The notes under the pieces: model-generated
Database searches by the model: none
What the model saw: the letters and a program-made list of their open reading frames with translations, nothing else
What the model was told of the DNA's origin: nothing
Shown here: positions 12,901 through 24,967 of the stretch, piece by piece
Layout of the letters: every line of letters begins with the position of its first letter
Numbering within the stretch: position 1 is the stretch's first letter
Origin: Mesotaenium endlicherianum
Taxonomy: Eukaryota > Streptophyta > Zygnematophyceae > Zygnematales > Mesotaeniaceae
Assembly: GCA_009602735.1 (NCBI GenBank)
Contig: WELA01012745.1
Location: 453,458-517,457, forward strand
Direction of reading: 5' to 3'
DNA: 64,000 nt
Made by a program: the position numbers and the translations under genes

Positions 12901-15900
12901 AGTTTGTTGGCCCTGTGTGCAGAGTGTTGTGAGCCGGAGACGGTGGGTAAGGAGCTTCTCTTCAGTTTCAAACTGCAACAGTATGGCGCGCTAGGTCAAA
13001 CGCAGTCTTCATTCCTGCCAGACCCCAACTTTCTCAAGGACCGCATCTACAACTTCAAGAACAGGTGCCTGCTATACCTTCTCTCAAAGCATCCTTATGC
13101 TATTATTTTTGGGGGTCATATGCAGGTCTCTTAGGCTGTGCCGAAGCGTAACGTGCTCTCTCTTCCTTAGGGGCGGGAGCTGTCGTTTCAGATTCTTCCT
13201 AGAGACAAGGCGTTGTTGCATGGAAACTAGGTGTCTTCAAAACCATGTGCGTCAGCACATTTGGTGTTCGTTGAGTAATCTTTGTTTGCTATTGATTGCG
13301 TGGCTGCCAGGTTACTTATAGGAGTGCTCCTTCATCAGACACGAGGCACGCAGGGGTCGTGCGGACTCAAACGGTACGCCCAACACACACTCTCTCTGTA
13401 TATGCTGCGGGTGCTCTTTTAGCAGTCGTGTCAAACGGCTGGAAGGTAGTGGTTATAAGGAGGGTATTATTGTATCTGCTCAGTGCACGCGCCAGGATGC
13501 TTGTGTTTGTCAATGAAATAGCAGATTGTTGTTGTGGGAAACTTCCTTGGCCTAGTTTCTGCTTACTAGGAGGTCCCTTCTGTTGTAAGGCATGCCTATA
13601 CAGATGTAACCTTCTGGTGACGCTGCGGGTGAGTGTGGAGGAGTGTTGACGCTCTCCTGCTGGCTTTTGTTGCCTTGTCCTCTGCCGTGCATGCGCAGCT
13701 TCTCAAAATTGCAGGATTCGTGTCTTGACAAGGGCTCCTCTCTGACTCCTTACGGGGTGGACCCCGTGTTCCTGCCTACCTCAGTGCTGTTTGACCCGGC
13801 TATTTCTGTGAAAAACTTTTACTTAGATCCGGCTGAGCTCACGCCACTTGGAGTGCCTCTTGGCTTCTTTCACCACAAGACCAAGGTGAGACTTGGGATG
13901 TGCCTGGAGGGCTACTCTGGGGGCTGTAGGATGATGAGATTGAGGTCTCTCTAGCATTGGCTTTTGTTTGACAACGGCAGGGTGGCCACTTTCACCTTCT
14001 GAGTGTGATTGAACTAGCAGTGCCTGTAGTTTGATGTCTCTGAGGACGACACGGATCAGGTCTGTTTCTGAGAATATGGTCTGCTTGCTGTGCAGGGCTA
14101 TGCGGATGGCTTTCCAGTTGTGTTCGACATCAACCTCAGCAATGAGCAGGCAATTGCCAGGCTGCAATATCTCGAAGATGGGTGCGCACACACAACCCCC
14201 TGTTTTACGTGCGTCGGATGATTAGAGCTCCGGAGTTTTGGCGCCTTCAAATTTTCCATTGCATGAGTGCACAGCGTATCTCCCATGTTCTGGGCCGGAG
14301 TGTCCAGCGAGAATAAACGATCAGGCCTGCGCGTTTGTTCTTGGTGCAGAGGCATGAATAATGCAAGTACCCGCGGGTTGAAAGTCAATGTATTTTGCGG
14401 GCTCTGCGGGGCTTTTTGTGTCTGAATTGCACAATGTGCTTGCATTTGGCGCTTGCGTAAGCTACTTGTCCATATCTCCTGCTAGTGAGTCTTTGATGCA
14501 TGCGGATTACTGAGCACCACCCTTTGTTGGCTTCAGCAAGGGGTGCTCTGGCAAGTCGTTCATAGATTCAGTCCGGATGGCTGTGTGGGAAACTTTGTGG
14601 ATTACAGGTTCTACATCGACAACTCAACCAAGTCATTGTTTGTCCAGATTGTGACCTACAATGGTACTCTGCCTCATTCCTGCCTTCCTTTTGTCCTTTC
14701 TTCCTTGTCCAGTATGGTCAATTTTGGCAGAAGCACGTAGGAAGTTATCTGCTGTGGCGAGTGGCATGTGTAGGAAGGTGGTCGTTGACAAATGTAGAAG
14801 AATTAGCAGCTGAATAATTTGTTGTGCACCTGAAAGGACAGGCATAGGGACAATGGTCAGCGTCATTCGCATGCCTTCATAATTTGTGCTTAGGCATGCG
14901 CTGTTGTGCACGTTATAATCAATGATGAGTATCCAAGACCTGCAGCTGATGTTAAAATAAGTTTGGCAGTCTGTCATCCCATCTCGTCCCACCACCGAGG
15001 CTGACTTTTTGCTGACTTTGTGCTGCTGCTGACTGAGCTTACCAGGTGAGCAGCAGCAGTTCACCAACACGGAGGTGGAGGTTACGTTCCAAGATGGGGG
15101 CAGGCTGGCCGTGCAGTCCAGTATCAGTTCCGTTTCCATGGAGCTCTACCATTCCACCTCTGTATGTGAATCTCGACTAACTTTAAACTCTTGTCTTCAT
15201 ATTATGTCAGGCGAGAGAATTTGCATTCCCTTGTACAGGGCAGGAACTGTTTCTTCTGGGTGATAACTTGTCTTCAGAGGGCGCCTTTAATTCTGGAGTA
15301 CTCTGGCCAAAACAATACTTTTTTGGCGTGTGGTTGAGTATGTGAGCAGTTAATCAATAGAGTGCTGGATGCGACTGAGCACCAGCGTGGAGCGCTCTGC
15401 TGACAATTTCTGATCTTCGACATTTAGATACACTTTGCGCTTGCTGGGTCGGAGGCGCGCCCTTGGTTATCGGGGGGGGAACAGTCGCGACCTTTATACA
15501 ATGCTCAAGTGCCTGTCCTTGAGACCAATGTACATGTGATATCTACTGACACGCGTGGTGAACTCGGCAAGCCTGGTTCTGTCGTAGCTCACGCGATGTT
15601 TGATGTCCGTGCAGGACTGGGCGAGAGCAGTCCTGGAGTGGATCCTCTTCTGCGCCATCACTTACCAGCTGTGCCGAGAGCTGCGTGAGTTTGTCATGAC
15701 CATGCACCGAACCAACAGGCTGTTCGGCTACTTCGACGACTCGTGGAACTACGTGGACCTCATTTCCCTGGTTCTCTTGTTTGCCTGCGCCATTCTGTGG
15801 TGAGCACTCTCGCACCCCGATCATCCTCCCAACGCAGTGGCTGCCACAGGCTTCTTGCTTCTTCTTGCTGGCTGCAGACTTGTTCCTGGCTTGCAGCCAA

Positions 15901-18900
15901 GTCACCCATGTGTTCCACCTGCTTTTTAGGCTGGAGCACTAATCCCCTCTTGCACTCGCAGAGCGGTGCTATGCTCGTGATGTCCTCTCTTGGCTTATGT
16001 GGATGTTTCTCTGAGGGGACGCTTCTCTTGCAACAAAGCGCACTAAATGCTGATTGTATGCTAGGCTGTGTCGTGTCCGTTATCGCTTGTTGTCCTTTTA
16101 ATTCACTGGATGAAAGTCAGGCCTCCTCGACTCTTGAGGTATAGGCTTGCTTTCTGGCTTCGTCATTCTGACCAGCTGCGTGTACGTGTCACTGTTGTCT
16201 GCAGGATATCCAATTACTTGACTCAGTGTGCGTCGTTCCAAGTGAATCCCCGCTACAACGTCTACAAGGACCTAGAGACAGAGGCCAACTTCTGGGAGCT
16301 GAACAACGGCGGGCTTGAACTGGACACGGCAATCAGCAAGTTTGTGCAGATCCATCAGGTGAACCAGTTCCGGTCGGAGTACATGGCCATCAACGGCATC
16401 AGGTGTGCAACTCCTCTTCCTTCCACGCCAACCATGGCCACATGCCCTTGGCCTTCACAAGCCCTTGCCTTTGTTTGTGATCGCCTTGACAGCTCGTAAT
16501 TTTCTTCATCATCAGCTTATAGGAGTAGAGAGACAATAACGTGGCTCTTCCAGGTATTCCGCTTGCTGTGACCCTGAGCTGGCCCCAGTTGTGCATACTC
16601 GGTTGGTGTGTTGACTTGCATAGCTCTGCATGGTGCTTAAACGCCGTACTTGTTGCTGCCTCCTTGTAAGCACTTTCATCGTGCGTGTGTCGGTGCAGCT
16701 TGTTCTTCATCATGCTGCGGGTGCTCAAGTTTCTGGACTTCCAGCCGCGCATGGGCATCATCACGCGGTCGATCAGCCTAGCGGCGCCAGCAATCGCCAA
16801 CTTCTTCCTGCTGCTGTCCATCATATTCATCATCTACAGCCTCCAGGCTCACCTGGTGTTCGGCCGCAGCTTGGATGCAGTACGTTGATTTTCATATGCT
16901 TTCTGCCATAGCGTTAAATGAAATGTAAGGACAGCCAATGAATATCTTAGCCCTAGGAATGAAGGAGTATTCATCAGATTGTTGTACTTTGGATGCGTTT
17001 TTGCACCCCAAGAATACAAGGGGTGTATCTTGAGTTGCTTATACAGACTGTCGCTGTTTCTTTCAGTGATTGATCTTCTGCTCGCTCTGTGTATTGCAGT
17101 ATAGAAGCCTCGCAATATCTATGGTGACAAACTTCCAGATCATCATCGGCGATACATCGGTATGCTACATGCCTCGCTTTGACCCCAACTCGCTCTATTC
17201 TCCATAAGAACTGCATGTCTTATCTCGGCATCTTAATGCAGCTTCGTTCAGGCGTATACTTTGTTATGTGCAAAAGTCAAGTTGCTTGTGTGGAAAAGTG
17301 TGCTCCACATAGAGAAAGTTTGCCATGGCATGTTTACTCAATCTGGAATTGGTACACGGCACTACGATCAACATCAGTGAGAAAGGGATTATGCAAGGCT
17401 ACAACTCGACAATGCTTCTGCTTTCCAAATTAAACAGTTGGGGTGGCTTATGCAGATGAGGGCACTTTTGTTTACCCCCATGTGGGACTGTCGTTAAGTG
17501 CGGTACGGTTGTCAATGTTTGTGCTGTTGTTCCTTTGACACGGAAGGATGAACTTTCTGATTGCGCAGGTGAACTCGGACCTGCTGCTTCTGCAAGGCTG
17601 GGAGCTTGCGGCAGGGCAGATCTTCTTCTGGACCTTCATCAGCTTTGTCACCTTCATTTTGATGAACTTCCTCATCGCCATCGTCGTCGATGCATTCGTC
17701 GAGGCCAAGGTGTGCTTCCTTAAGAATCGCTTTGTCATCCTGTCCCCACTGTTGATTGGACTGGGCAAGCTCATGGTTCCATGAACACTAAAGATTTCAA
17801 GCGTTGTGTAAGAATATGGTGGTGGTAGTGGCTCTCCTACGCTGCCCGCCGTGGAGTCTGTTCTAATGCTGCATGTCGTGAGACGCACTCGATATGCTTC
17901 CTCTCATAGTGTCGGTCTGCTAACGGGGCCGCTCTAGGGATTCTTGGTATTAATATAGAAACACCTCAAGCATACTTGTTGAGACGCGTATGTGGAAAGC
18001 TGAGTGGTGAAGTGAAGCTGGACAGCCAACGTGTGTGGGACAGACAGCTGCCTGTGCATACACTGCCACCCAAGGACAAGCACTCTGTTGCGTGTTTTTG
18101 CCGAAATGAAACCATTGCACCAGGCGGACCTTTGAATCGGCCAGTGGCCAGTCAAATCAGCATCTTGGCAGCTGCTGTTTCGCGAGCTAGGGGTGTGGAG
18201 GGTTGGCAGCTGATGCTTGTATTTGGTCTCTGTCCACTCAGTGAAAGCACTGGCACTTGTTGCCATCTGTATATGGGCACTTTTATTACCCCTCTGTTTT
18301 GTCCAGGGAAACTCGGACACGGCAATGAGCATGCCTGCGGAGGTGTGGGACATCACACGTGAGTATGTGGAGGGCCTCTGGAGAGGCGGCGTGAGTGATA
18401 AGCGCCTGCACCAGCAGCTCACCGCCTGGCGCAAGCGGAACCGACTTGTAAGATGTCTATGCTCTACGCCTTTGCAGAAGAGGGAAAAGGACCACATTCT
18501 CGTATCATGTGGTACCAGCCACACCAGTCTTACTTAACCTGGAGCCTGGCCAAGTTTAGTGACAGAGATGTACGTTTTTCTTTTTTCAGTGGTGTTCTTC
18601 CTTACGTGTTTTTTTCCCTCTCACGATTATTACTCTGGCATTTCCAGTTTGGAATGCTTGCTTGCGGGCGGCTAAAACCTGTGGAAGTGTGGCTTGTGTC
18701 TCCTGCTCCAGACCTCCACGCTTAGCATGAGCGGTGGCCCGCAGAAACCGGGGGGTATTCTGGCGTCGGTGATGGACCGCTTCACGTCCATCAAGCAGGG
18801 TGAAATGTGCGTCCGAGTGCCCACAGGGGAGAGCGAGTTCCGGCAGGACGGGACGGAGGCCGAGATGCGCGAGCTGGACTACGAGACTGTGCTTGCCATT

Positions 18901-19931
18901 CTCGAGCGCAGCAAGGAGCATGCCGATGCAGCCGCGGTCAGCCTCCTCTCTTGGCCTTCCTTTCTCCTCCTTCGAAAAGTTTGTTGGATTCAGAATAGTG
19001 TGACTTTTTCTTCTTCTCTGCAGGGGCGAATGTCCTTCTTTGATTGGCTTCACCGTTCCACTGGAGTTCATGATGGTCATATTTTTATGTGCACAGGATG
19101 AATCCGTTGTTATTTCTTTTCGCCTGGAAGTCTCAGAGGTGCTAGCTGACTGCGCTGTCTCTTTGATGCTTTCAGCAGCTCTGGTCATGCTGCTGCAAAT
19201 GCACATCCTGTTGCAATCGTCCCTTCTCCTTAAAGCCACATCCATGACGTACATGTTGTGGGACTCTTGTGGTAATGCACAGGGCAATGGAGACGCGAGC
19301 GAGTCTGCCAAGAAGGGTTTGAAGAAGGAAGTGATACCCGACATAGCAACTCGCTCCATCTTCATGCGCTTTGGTGAAACGCGGACGAATGTACAGAAGT
19401 CGGTGGAGAAGGTGGAAGAGAAGAAGAAGGTTGGGCGGGATGCCCAGATGCTGAAGGTGTGTATTATAGCGCGTTGCGTTGTAGGAGTGAGAAGCTTCAT
19501 CAATGTTAAGCTTATGTTTGTGCAAAACTGACGGGCAGAATTGTCATCTGGCCCATGAGTAGTAGTTGAATTCTGCTCTGTTTCACTTTGTAGTTCAGTG
19601 TCCAGCTTGGCAAGTACGTACTCAGAAGTGTAGTGCAACTGCCGCAGGACCTGACAGCTAGTGTGCCTCATCATTGTCTCTTGTTGCGCAGAGCATGTTG
19701 GAGCAAATGAGTCTCTCACTTGCGTCGGTGAGTGAGCAAGTGAAAGAACTTAAGGAGAGCCAGAGAGGGCTCAACACTCGGTTGAAATCATTCGAGCAGA
19801 CGAGGAAATTGCTGTCGCCAACTGGTGAGAAGTCGCTGCATCGGGCCGAGAGGAGACCGCTGTCGCCGACTGATAGGAAATCGCTGTCACGGAATGATCC
19901 AGCTGGGACAAGCGGTTCGGGTCGTGGCTAG
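3957..19931 (+). CDS. Polycystin-2-like cation channel with LNR and cupredoxin-like modules (about 1,618 aa, 32 exons)
   Basis: TRP-polycystin family, non-selective Ca2+-permeable channels of ciliary and internal membranes. Exons: 3957-4145, 4679-4795, 5061-5093, 5382-5444, 5995-6206, 6585-6693, 6927-7064, 7552-7701, 7868-7934, 8300-8454, 8662-8883, 9192-9535, 9796-10082, 10397-10504, 10994-11137, 11536-11682, 12399-12575, 12923-13064, 13311-13373, 13699-13885, 14096-14181, 14608-14663, 15046-15161, 15615-15799, 16205-16402, 16699-16879, 17100-17159, 17569-17709, 18307-18447, 18712-18936, 19283-19456, 19692-19931. All junctions keep phase. Order: cytosolic N-terminus, TM1 (residues about 72-92), a Cys-rich stretch (CGDGLC...FGCKADCG, about 141-165), a cupredoxin-like module (about 697-826), an LNR (about 838-868), then the polycystin loop (LLIGVLLHQTR to SSISSVSMELY). 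Channel core: DWARAVLEWILF (S2), YVDLISLVLLFACAILW (S3), S4-S5, pore NFQIIIGDTS, S6 ILMNFLIAIVVDAF, then a charged C-terminal coiled coil. It is much longer than human PKD2 (968 aa). The exon 10 donor is non-consensus and the exon 13 boundaries are less certain. Confidence 0.88.
10397..11682 (+). other. Cupredoxin-like domain inside the polycystin-like protein
   Basis: Three exons (10397-10504, 10994-11137, 11536-11682) encode a plastocyanin-type pattern. TVEWVWADDDPHSI resembles the strand and first copper-ligand His of small blue proteins. FSYAWEFNTPGVYKYEDG followed by SLMTGTITV resembles the C-terminal ligand loop and last strand. In plastocyanins that loop holds Cys, His and Met ligands. 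Here the Met is present, but no Cys or His stands at the expected places. The fold is inferred from this pattern. Copper binding looks unlikely, so the module is probably structural or adhesive. Confidence 0.6.
12399..12575 (+). other. Lin12/Notch repeat (LNR) exon of the polycystin-like gene
   Basis: A single exon encodes CPLWAIGNGQCLEACNVDSC followed by DFDAGDC. This is the LNR signature: spaced cysteines, GNG.C, CN...C, and the Ca2+-coordinating Asp residues of FDAGDC. A further Cys-rich tail CSSASCACFPGQ follows. In known proteins LNRs are extracellular Ca2+-stabilised modules. The position before the polycystin loop fits an extracellular location. Confidence 0.8.
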
Positions 19932-22279
19932 TTCGACGCAGAGGGATGATCTCACTCCAATTTTACAGGTACATAGCAGTCTCAGAACAACATGTACGGG
20001 CCTTGCCTCTGTGCTCCTTTTGGACAACGCGACAATGCATATGTTCCTACTTCCAAGTGGGAAAGCAGTGGGAAAGGTTTTGCTGTTATGTCATGTTTTC
20101 TGTCGCTGTGGACTGCACTCAGGCACTTAAGGTTGTGGAGCTTTCCTGCACAGCAACTTATTTTTCTTTTTTGCAATCAATTGGAAGGGAGGCGGATGAA
20201 GACCTTTAGAGAGCACAATGAGTGCTAGTCCAGGGTTTGATGTTTTGAGTTGGTTGCATGCCTACGAGTACCATATGTGCTTGCCCCTACTTCTGAATAT
20301 TTTTCTGTATTGTTTGTAGAGTGCCAAGTAATCTGGTCAAGAAGTCTACCTGCCAAGCATTGATAGGAGCGTCTCTGCTTGAATTTCTGCAGGGTGGCAA
20401 CTGTAGTATAAATGTAGAAATGGCCTGGGAGCTCTGTAAAAGTGTCATCTAGACCACGCTACATATAGCTTAAAAGATTAGTATATAGCACTGCTCATGA
20501 AAGTTTGAGTGGTCGTTTTTTTTATGGGAGCCTTGGACCGTAAGTCAGGGCTCCCCAAATATATTATTAACCTCTTTCAAGATGTGTCATTAGGCTAATT
20601 ATTCAGGTTTATAGCACGCCTCTGTCTTGAAGACTGTTGTAGGGGTTTGATAGAGTTGAATGGTTGGCCGTATTTAGTGTAAGCCTTCACTACAGTTGAA
20701 GTGTTATCGGAAGAATGTATAGGTGCTACTTGGTGTGTATCGGCCATAGATAGCCATAACTGGATTCTTATTTCACCTGCTCGTGTAAATTCACGTTGTC
20801 ATATTGTTGGGTTGTATTATGGTGAGTGCTGGCACTATACTATGTTGGTATTGTGTTTTGGAGTTCTGTGGGTTACAGGCTCATTATGTACAAGACTTTA
20901 CTAGTTCACCAGGTAGTATACACATGCTTTCGACATGCATGAATATAGGAAATTTTCAATAAAAGCTGTCCAGAAAGTTGAGACATGTCTATATAACTAG
21001 TAAGTCAACACAACTTTCCAGGACATTTAACAATGCGATTATGCCAGCTACTGTGCCCTGTTGACCAAAATTTTGCGATTCATTGTTCACAATTTTACGC
21101 CTGGTTCTGCCTGATTATCAAATATACCTGGTCGTGAGTGCATTCATTTAATAACAAGCCCCACAATGATTGCCTACGAGCTTAACTTCAATGCTATCAT
21201 CTATTCCCTCTCGGTCATATTTTCTTTTCGTCAGACATGATATCGTCTGGCGCAGAGAGGCCATGGCCATGACCGTGGCCAACCATGGCGAGGCTTGCCT
21301 GGCCTCTGCTGGGGCGCGTGGACGAGGTCGTGGGAGTAGGCGCCTTTTTTGACAGAAAAGTGGGGGGGATGGCAAATGGGCTCGGGGTGCGGCGGCCTTG
21401 CTTGGCCGCCATGACTGGCTGGTTCTTGTCAAGTGGTCTGGGTTGTCCAACTATGACTAAAGTACATTCTTCCTTCTTCATACTCTGTTGAAATGGATCT
21501 TTAGAGGGTCAAAGTTAAATTGTGTACGTAAATAATCACAAAGACATTTTTGCACTGCATGGCAGGAATGCAACAAGTGTGGATCTTTGCAACCATATCT
21601 CTTATGTACATATATTGCTCACGGGCATGCGGAAGACTGTGCCAGCTGTGTGGAATCAACAAAATGCACCCTTGCTTCTTAATCCAGCCAACGGAAGTCT
21701 AAGATGCTTATGCTTATGATGTCCTCCCCTTACGACCAACATCAAATTGTGCTCCTTACTCTTGAGCCACCGGCGCCCATCGCGCATACTGCATGAGAAT
21801 AAACTTCCTATCTGCGTGCTCCGCACACGCAAAGGGGTCCCTCATAGCCATTTATAGCCCCTCTCGCAACGCTAACTGAATTCCAAAACATGCAAGATAA
21901 GCTCCTTATGTTCTCACCCAAGTAAAGACATATATGCGTGTGTACATACATCTCACAAATTGTGATCAAATTGTGTGACGTGGAGGTTATATAAAGACTA
22001 TGTTAAGACAATGTATGAAATATTGGAGTAAGACATTGCTACATTGCTATCCTTTTTGTTGACAACAATCCGGGCTGTGCAACGATGCACACGACCATCT
22101 ACTCCAGCAAATGCTGAATCATGATCTAAGCTGAAATTGAAGAACTATCCTAGAGCGACGTAAGGATATGGATGTCTCCAGCGATAAAGTAGGAAGGATT
22201 TGTTATGTTAGTATGACACTTTTGTGTATCCTACATAAGTCTTTGGGTCACCTGTTATATACTCGATAACTGTTTCACA
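19932..22279. other. Intergenic and 3' flank, no gene recognised
   Basis: AT-rich sequence follows the polycystin-like stop codon. An AATAAA occurs near 20959 (TTCAATAAAAGC), about 1 kb after the stop, but its use as a poly(A) signal is unproven. The GC-richer patch at 21240-21430 has short overlapping frames on both strands and no recognisable product. I see no RNA gene. Confidence 0.5.
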
Positions 22280-23942
22280 TTGAAGGTTTGCGACATGAAT
22301 ATGCCACAAACCGAGGTTTGATAAGTGGTCAAATTGCTCAATTTCACACGTGCCGTGTTTGATCGACAAACCTAACCCTTGTAAAGGCTTCTTTATGCAA
22401 AGCGGCCTTCATTGCAGCAGGAAGTAGCTGCTACACTTACCTACCCACCCACCCCTCTAAACCCCTTCCACTGGGAGGTGCACGAGTCAGGCCCAAGCCG
22501 AAGTTTGTGCCACCACCAATCACAGCCATGCACAATAGTGTTGTTTTGCTATTGTTTGGTACGTTAACGTCTATTGGCAGTAACCTGCGGCGATTATCCG
22601 GCGGCCAACATCAACACAGCAAGAGCACCAGTTTTTGTTGCAAAAGTCTCATCCTTGTCCGATCGCACAACGATCGGTGCAGTTGCTCATCAAGCGTTTC
22701 TTAGGAGATTGAACATAGTTGTCTTAACCTAGTCAAGTAGATGTAAACGTAGCAACATGTAGGAAAGCATTAGACAAGAACAGATGACGCGCAATCTAGC
22801 ATACTTCTCCTACTACTATTCTTTCTAAAGTCACCTTCTTTCGAAATCAGGGCAATTGAACAGTGGTAGCTTACGTCCAGCTGCAATGACTGCAGGATTG
22901 CCGCTAGCGTAATTACTTGGTACGATCAAGACTTTCGAGAGAAAACTTCCAATTTGACAAATTATGTTCACATTGCTTGCTTTTGAAAGAAAGGAGGTGA
23001 TTATAGAAAAGAAAAGTAGTATTATGCAATGAAGCAGCTACTTCCTCCTGCAATGAAGGCTTCTTTGCAAAAAGGAGCTTTGACAATTTGTGTTCAGATT
23101 GCCTGATTTCGAAAGAAAGAGGGTGATATTAGAAAGAATAGTAAGAGTAGTAGTATGCTACAAATTGCGCGTCATGTCTAGTCCTTTCCTACATGCTGCT
23201 ACGCTTATCTGTACTTGACTAATCAATAACAATACAAAGAGGTCAAAACAACTATATTCCAACTCCTAACCAACAGTATGCATTGGCAGCTGCATTCTTG
23301 CTCTGTTGAGGTTGTCCGTCGAATCACCGCCGTTGGTTACTACTAATCGACAAAACATATTGTAACCTAACAAACAACAACCACTGTATCGTGCATGGCG
23401 AAGACTATTGCTGGCACCAACTTCGTAGCCTGCCTCGTGCCTCTCCCAGTGGAGTGGAGGGTTAGAGGGGTGGGTAAGTGGGTATGTGAAGCAGCTACCT
23501 TCCTGCTGCAATGAGGCTTCTGTGCAACGAGAAGCCTTATGAAGGTTTTGTTTGTCGATGAGACACAACACGTGTGAAGTCGATCAAATTTAAACACTAT
23601 TGCTGGCACCAACTTCGTTGCCCGCCTCGTGCCTCTCCCAGTGGATTGGAGGGTTAGAGGGGTGGGTGGGTATGTGTAGCAACTACCTTCCTGCTGCAAT
23701 GAGGCTTCTTAGCAACGAGAAGCCTTATGAGGGTTTCGTTTGTCGATGAGACACAACACATGTGAAATCGATCAAATTTGAACACTTGTCAAACTTTGGT
23801 TTGTCGCAAACCTTCAACTTTACGAGGGTTTTGTTTGTCAATGAAACATGGCACGTGTGAAATCAATCAAATTTGAACACTTGTCAAACCTCGGTTTGCG
23901 ACAAATAGCGACAGATTGCGACAAATTTGTCAAACCTTCAAC
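22280..23942. mobile_element. Fold-back, MITE-like DNA element with long terminal inverted repeats
   Basis: The left end begins TTGAAGGTTTGCGACA and the right end, read in reverse complement, begins TTGAAGGTTTGACAAA. The two arms remain alignable for a few hundred bases. Shared phrases include CCGAGGTTTGA, TTCACACGTGCC, the AAGGCTTCT segment, and TACCCACCC/CCTCTAA opposite TTAGAGGGGTGGGTA. The right arm holds extra tandem copies of the arm (about 23420-23570, 23600-23760, 23800-23942). The centre (22720-23250) contains another inverted pair around CTTTCGAAATCAGGGCAA and TTGCCTGATTTCGAAAG. No transposase frame is visible, so it is non-autonomous. I could not settle a target-site duplication. 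Confidence 0.75.
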
Positions 23943-24967
23943 TTGTGGAATCTAGCAATCTTCATTATGAGACTTTGATGGCCAACATGCATGTCATGTG
24001 AAATGTTGCGAACCAAAGCGATTGGCAAAATATGAATTTTGTGAATATCACATGCTTCTGAGTAGGGCTTGTTTTACGTGCACATGAGCACTAACTGAAT
24101 GTAATTTGAGAAGTTGAAAAATTAAGCTCATCATCTGGTCTAAGGTCCTTGCCGCATCCCTATCCCCAGTACAAAGCTTGTCTAGAACCCGAATCTCCTG
24201 GTCAATGTATAGAGGCTGACTGCAGACCACACTCGGCAAACAGTAGTATTCCACGTAGGGTTGCATAGATTTTGCCATGAGCGCAGAAAGTCACATTTAG
24301 ACCATAGGAACACAGATAACATTTGGTCGTATGTCGATAGTCCAGTTGAAAGAGTCCTCAGTCAAGGTGAAGAGTCTGCAAGAGTATAACAACGCAACAA
24401 TAGGTTCCACAGATTTAGCGGCACCAAATAAAATAGTGTCCAACAATCTCATGCATTTGACAAGTATTTTGACAAGTACAGCAGGCAATACAGATGGACT
24501 ATGTAAAACGGACCAGGCACTCAAAACTTGAGGTGCAGGCAAGAAAAGGGAAATTGGGGGGGCGCAAATACGTCAACAGGCAAGCAGTAAGCCGTAGAAA
24601 ATGGGCAAAAGCTCCACCGGAAGCATATACGTGTATGTAAACACCAATACTTACAAACAAGCACACACTAAGCAGAGATTAGTGGTCGGCGAGGAGTCAC
24701 ACCAAAAGTGTAAATATATATCTACATATATTTGCGCATGGAGATGAGAAAATGCAACCAAATCATCATTCATCATCACAGGTCGATGCCAACCGGACAC
24801 AGGCCAAAGAGCTCAACGCCAGATGCAAGTCCAAGAGAGCACAAGACTGCCAGATACTTGCGCTGCTGTCGACTGTAAGGGACAAGGACATGAGAAGCGG
24901 GCGGCACATGGAGTACGAGACAAGTACTGATGAATGTATAGGATCCAAGTCATGGATCATTGAGCTC
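23943..24967. other. Intergenic, 3' flank of the MCTS1 gene
   Basis: AT-rich sequence between the fold-back element and the last coding exon of the minus-strand MCTS1 gene. Short frames at 24048-24278 and 24297-24542 have no recognisable domain. The part nearest 24967 is presumably 3' UTR of MCTS1. Confidence 0.45.

Noticed and set aside
18586-19719. Minus-strand 377-aa open frame
   Set aside because: It lies opposite well-supported C-terminal exons of the polycystin-like gene, has no domain, and its codons mirror the plus-strand coding sequence.
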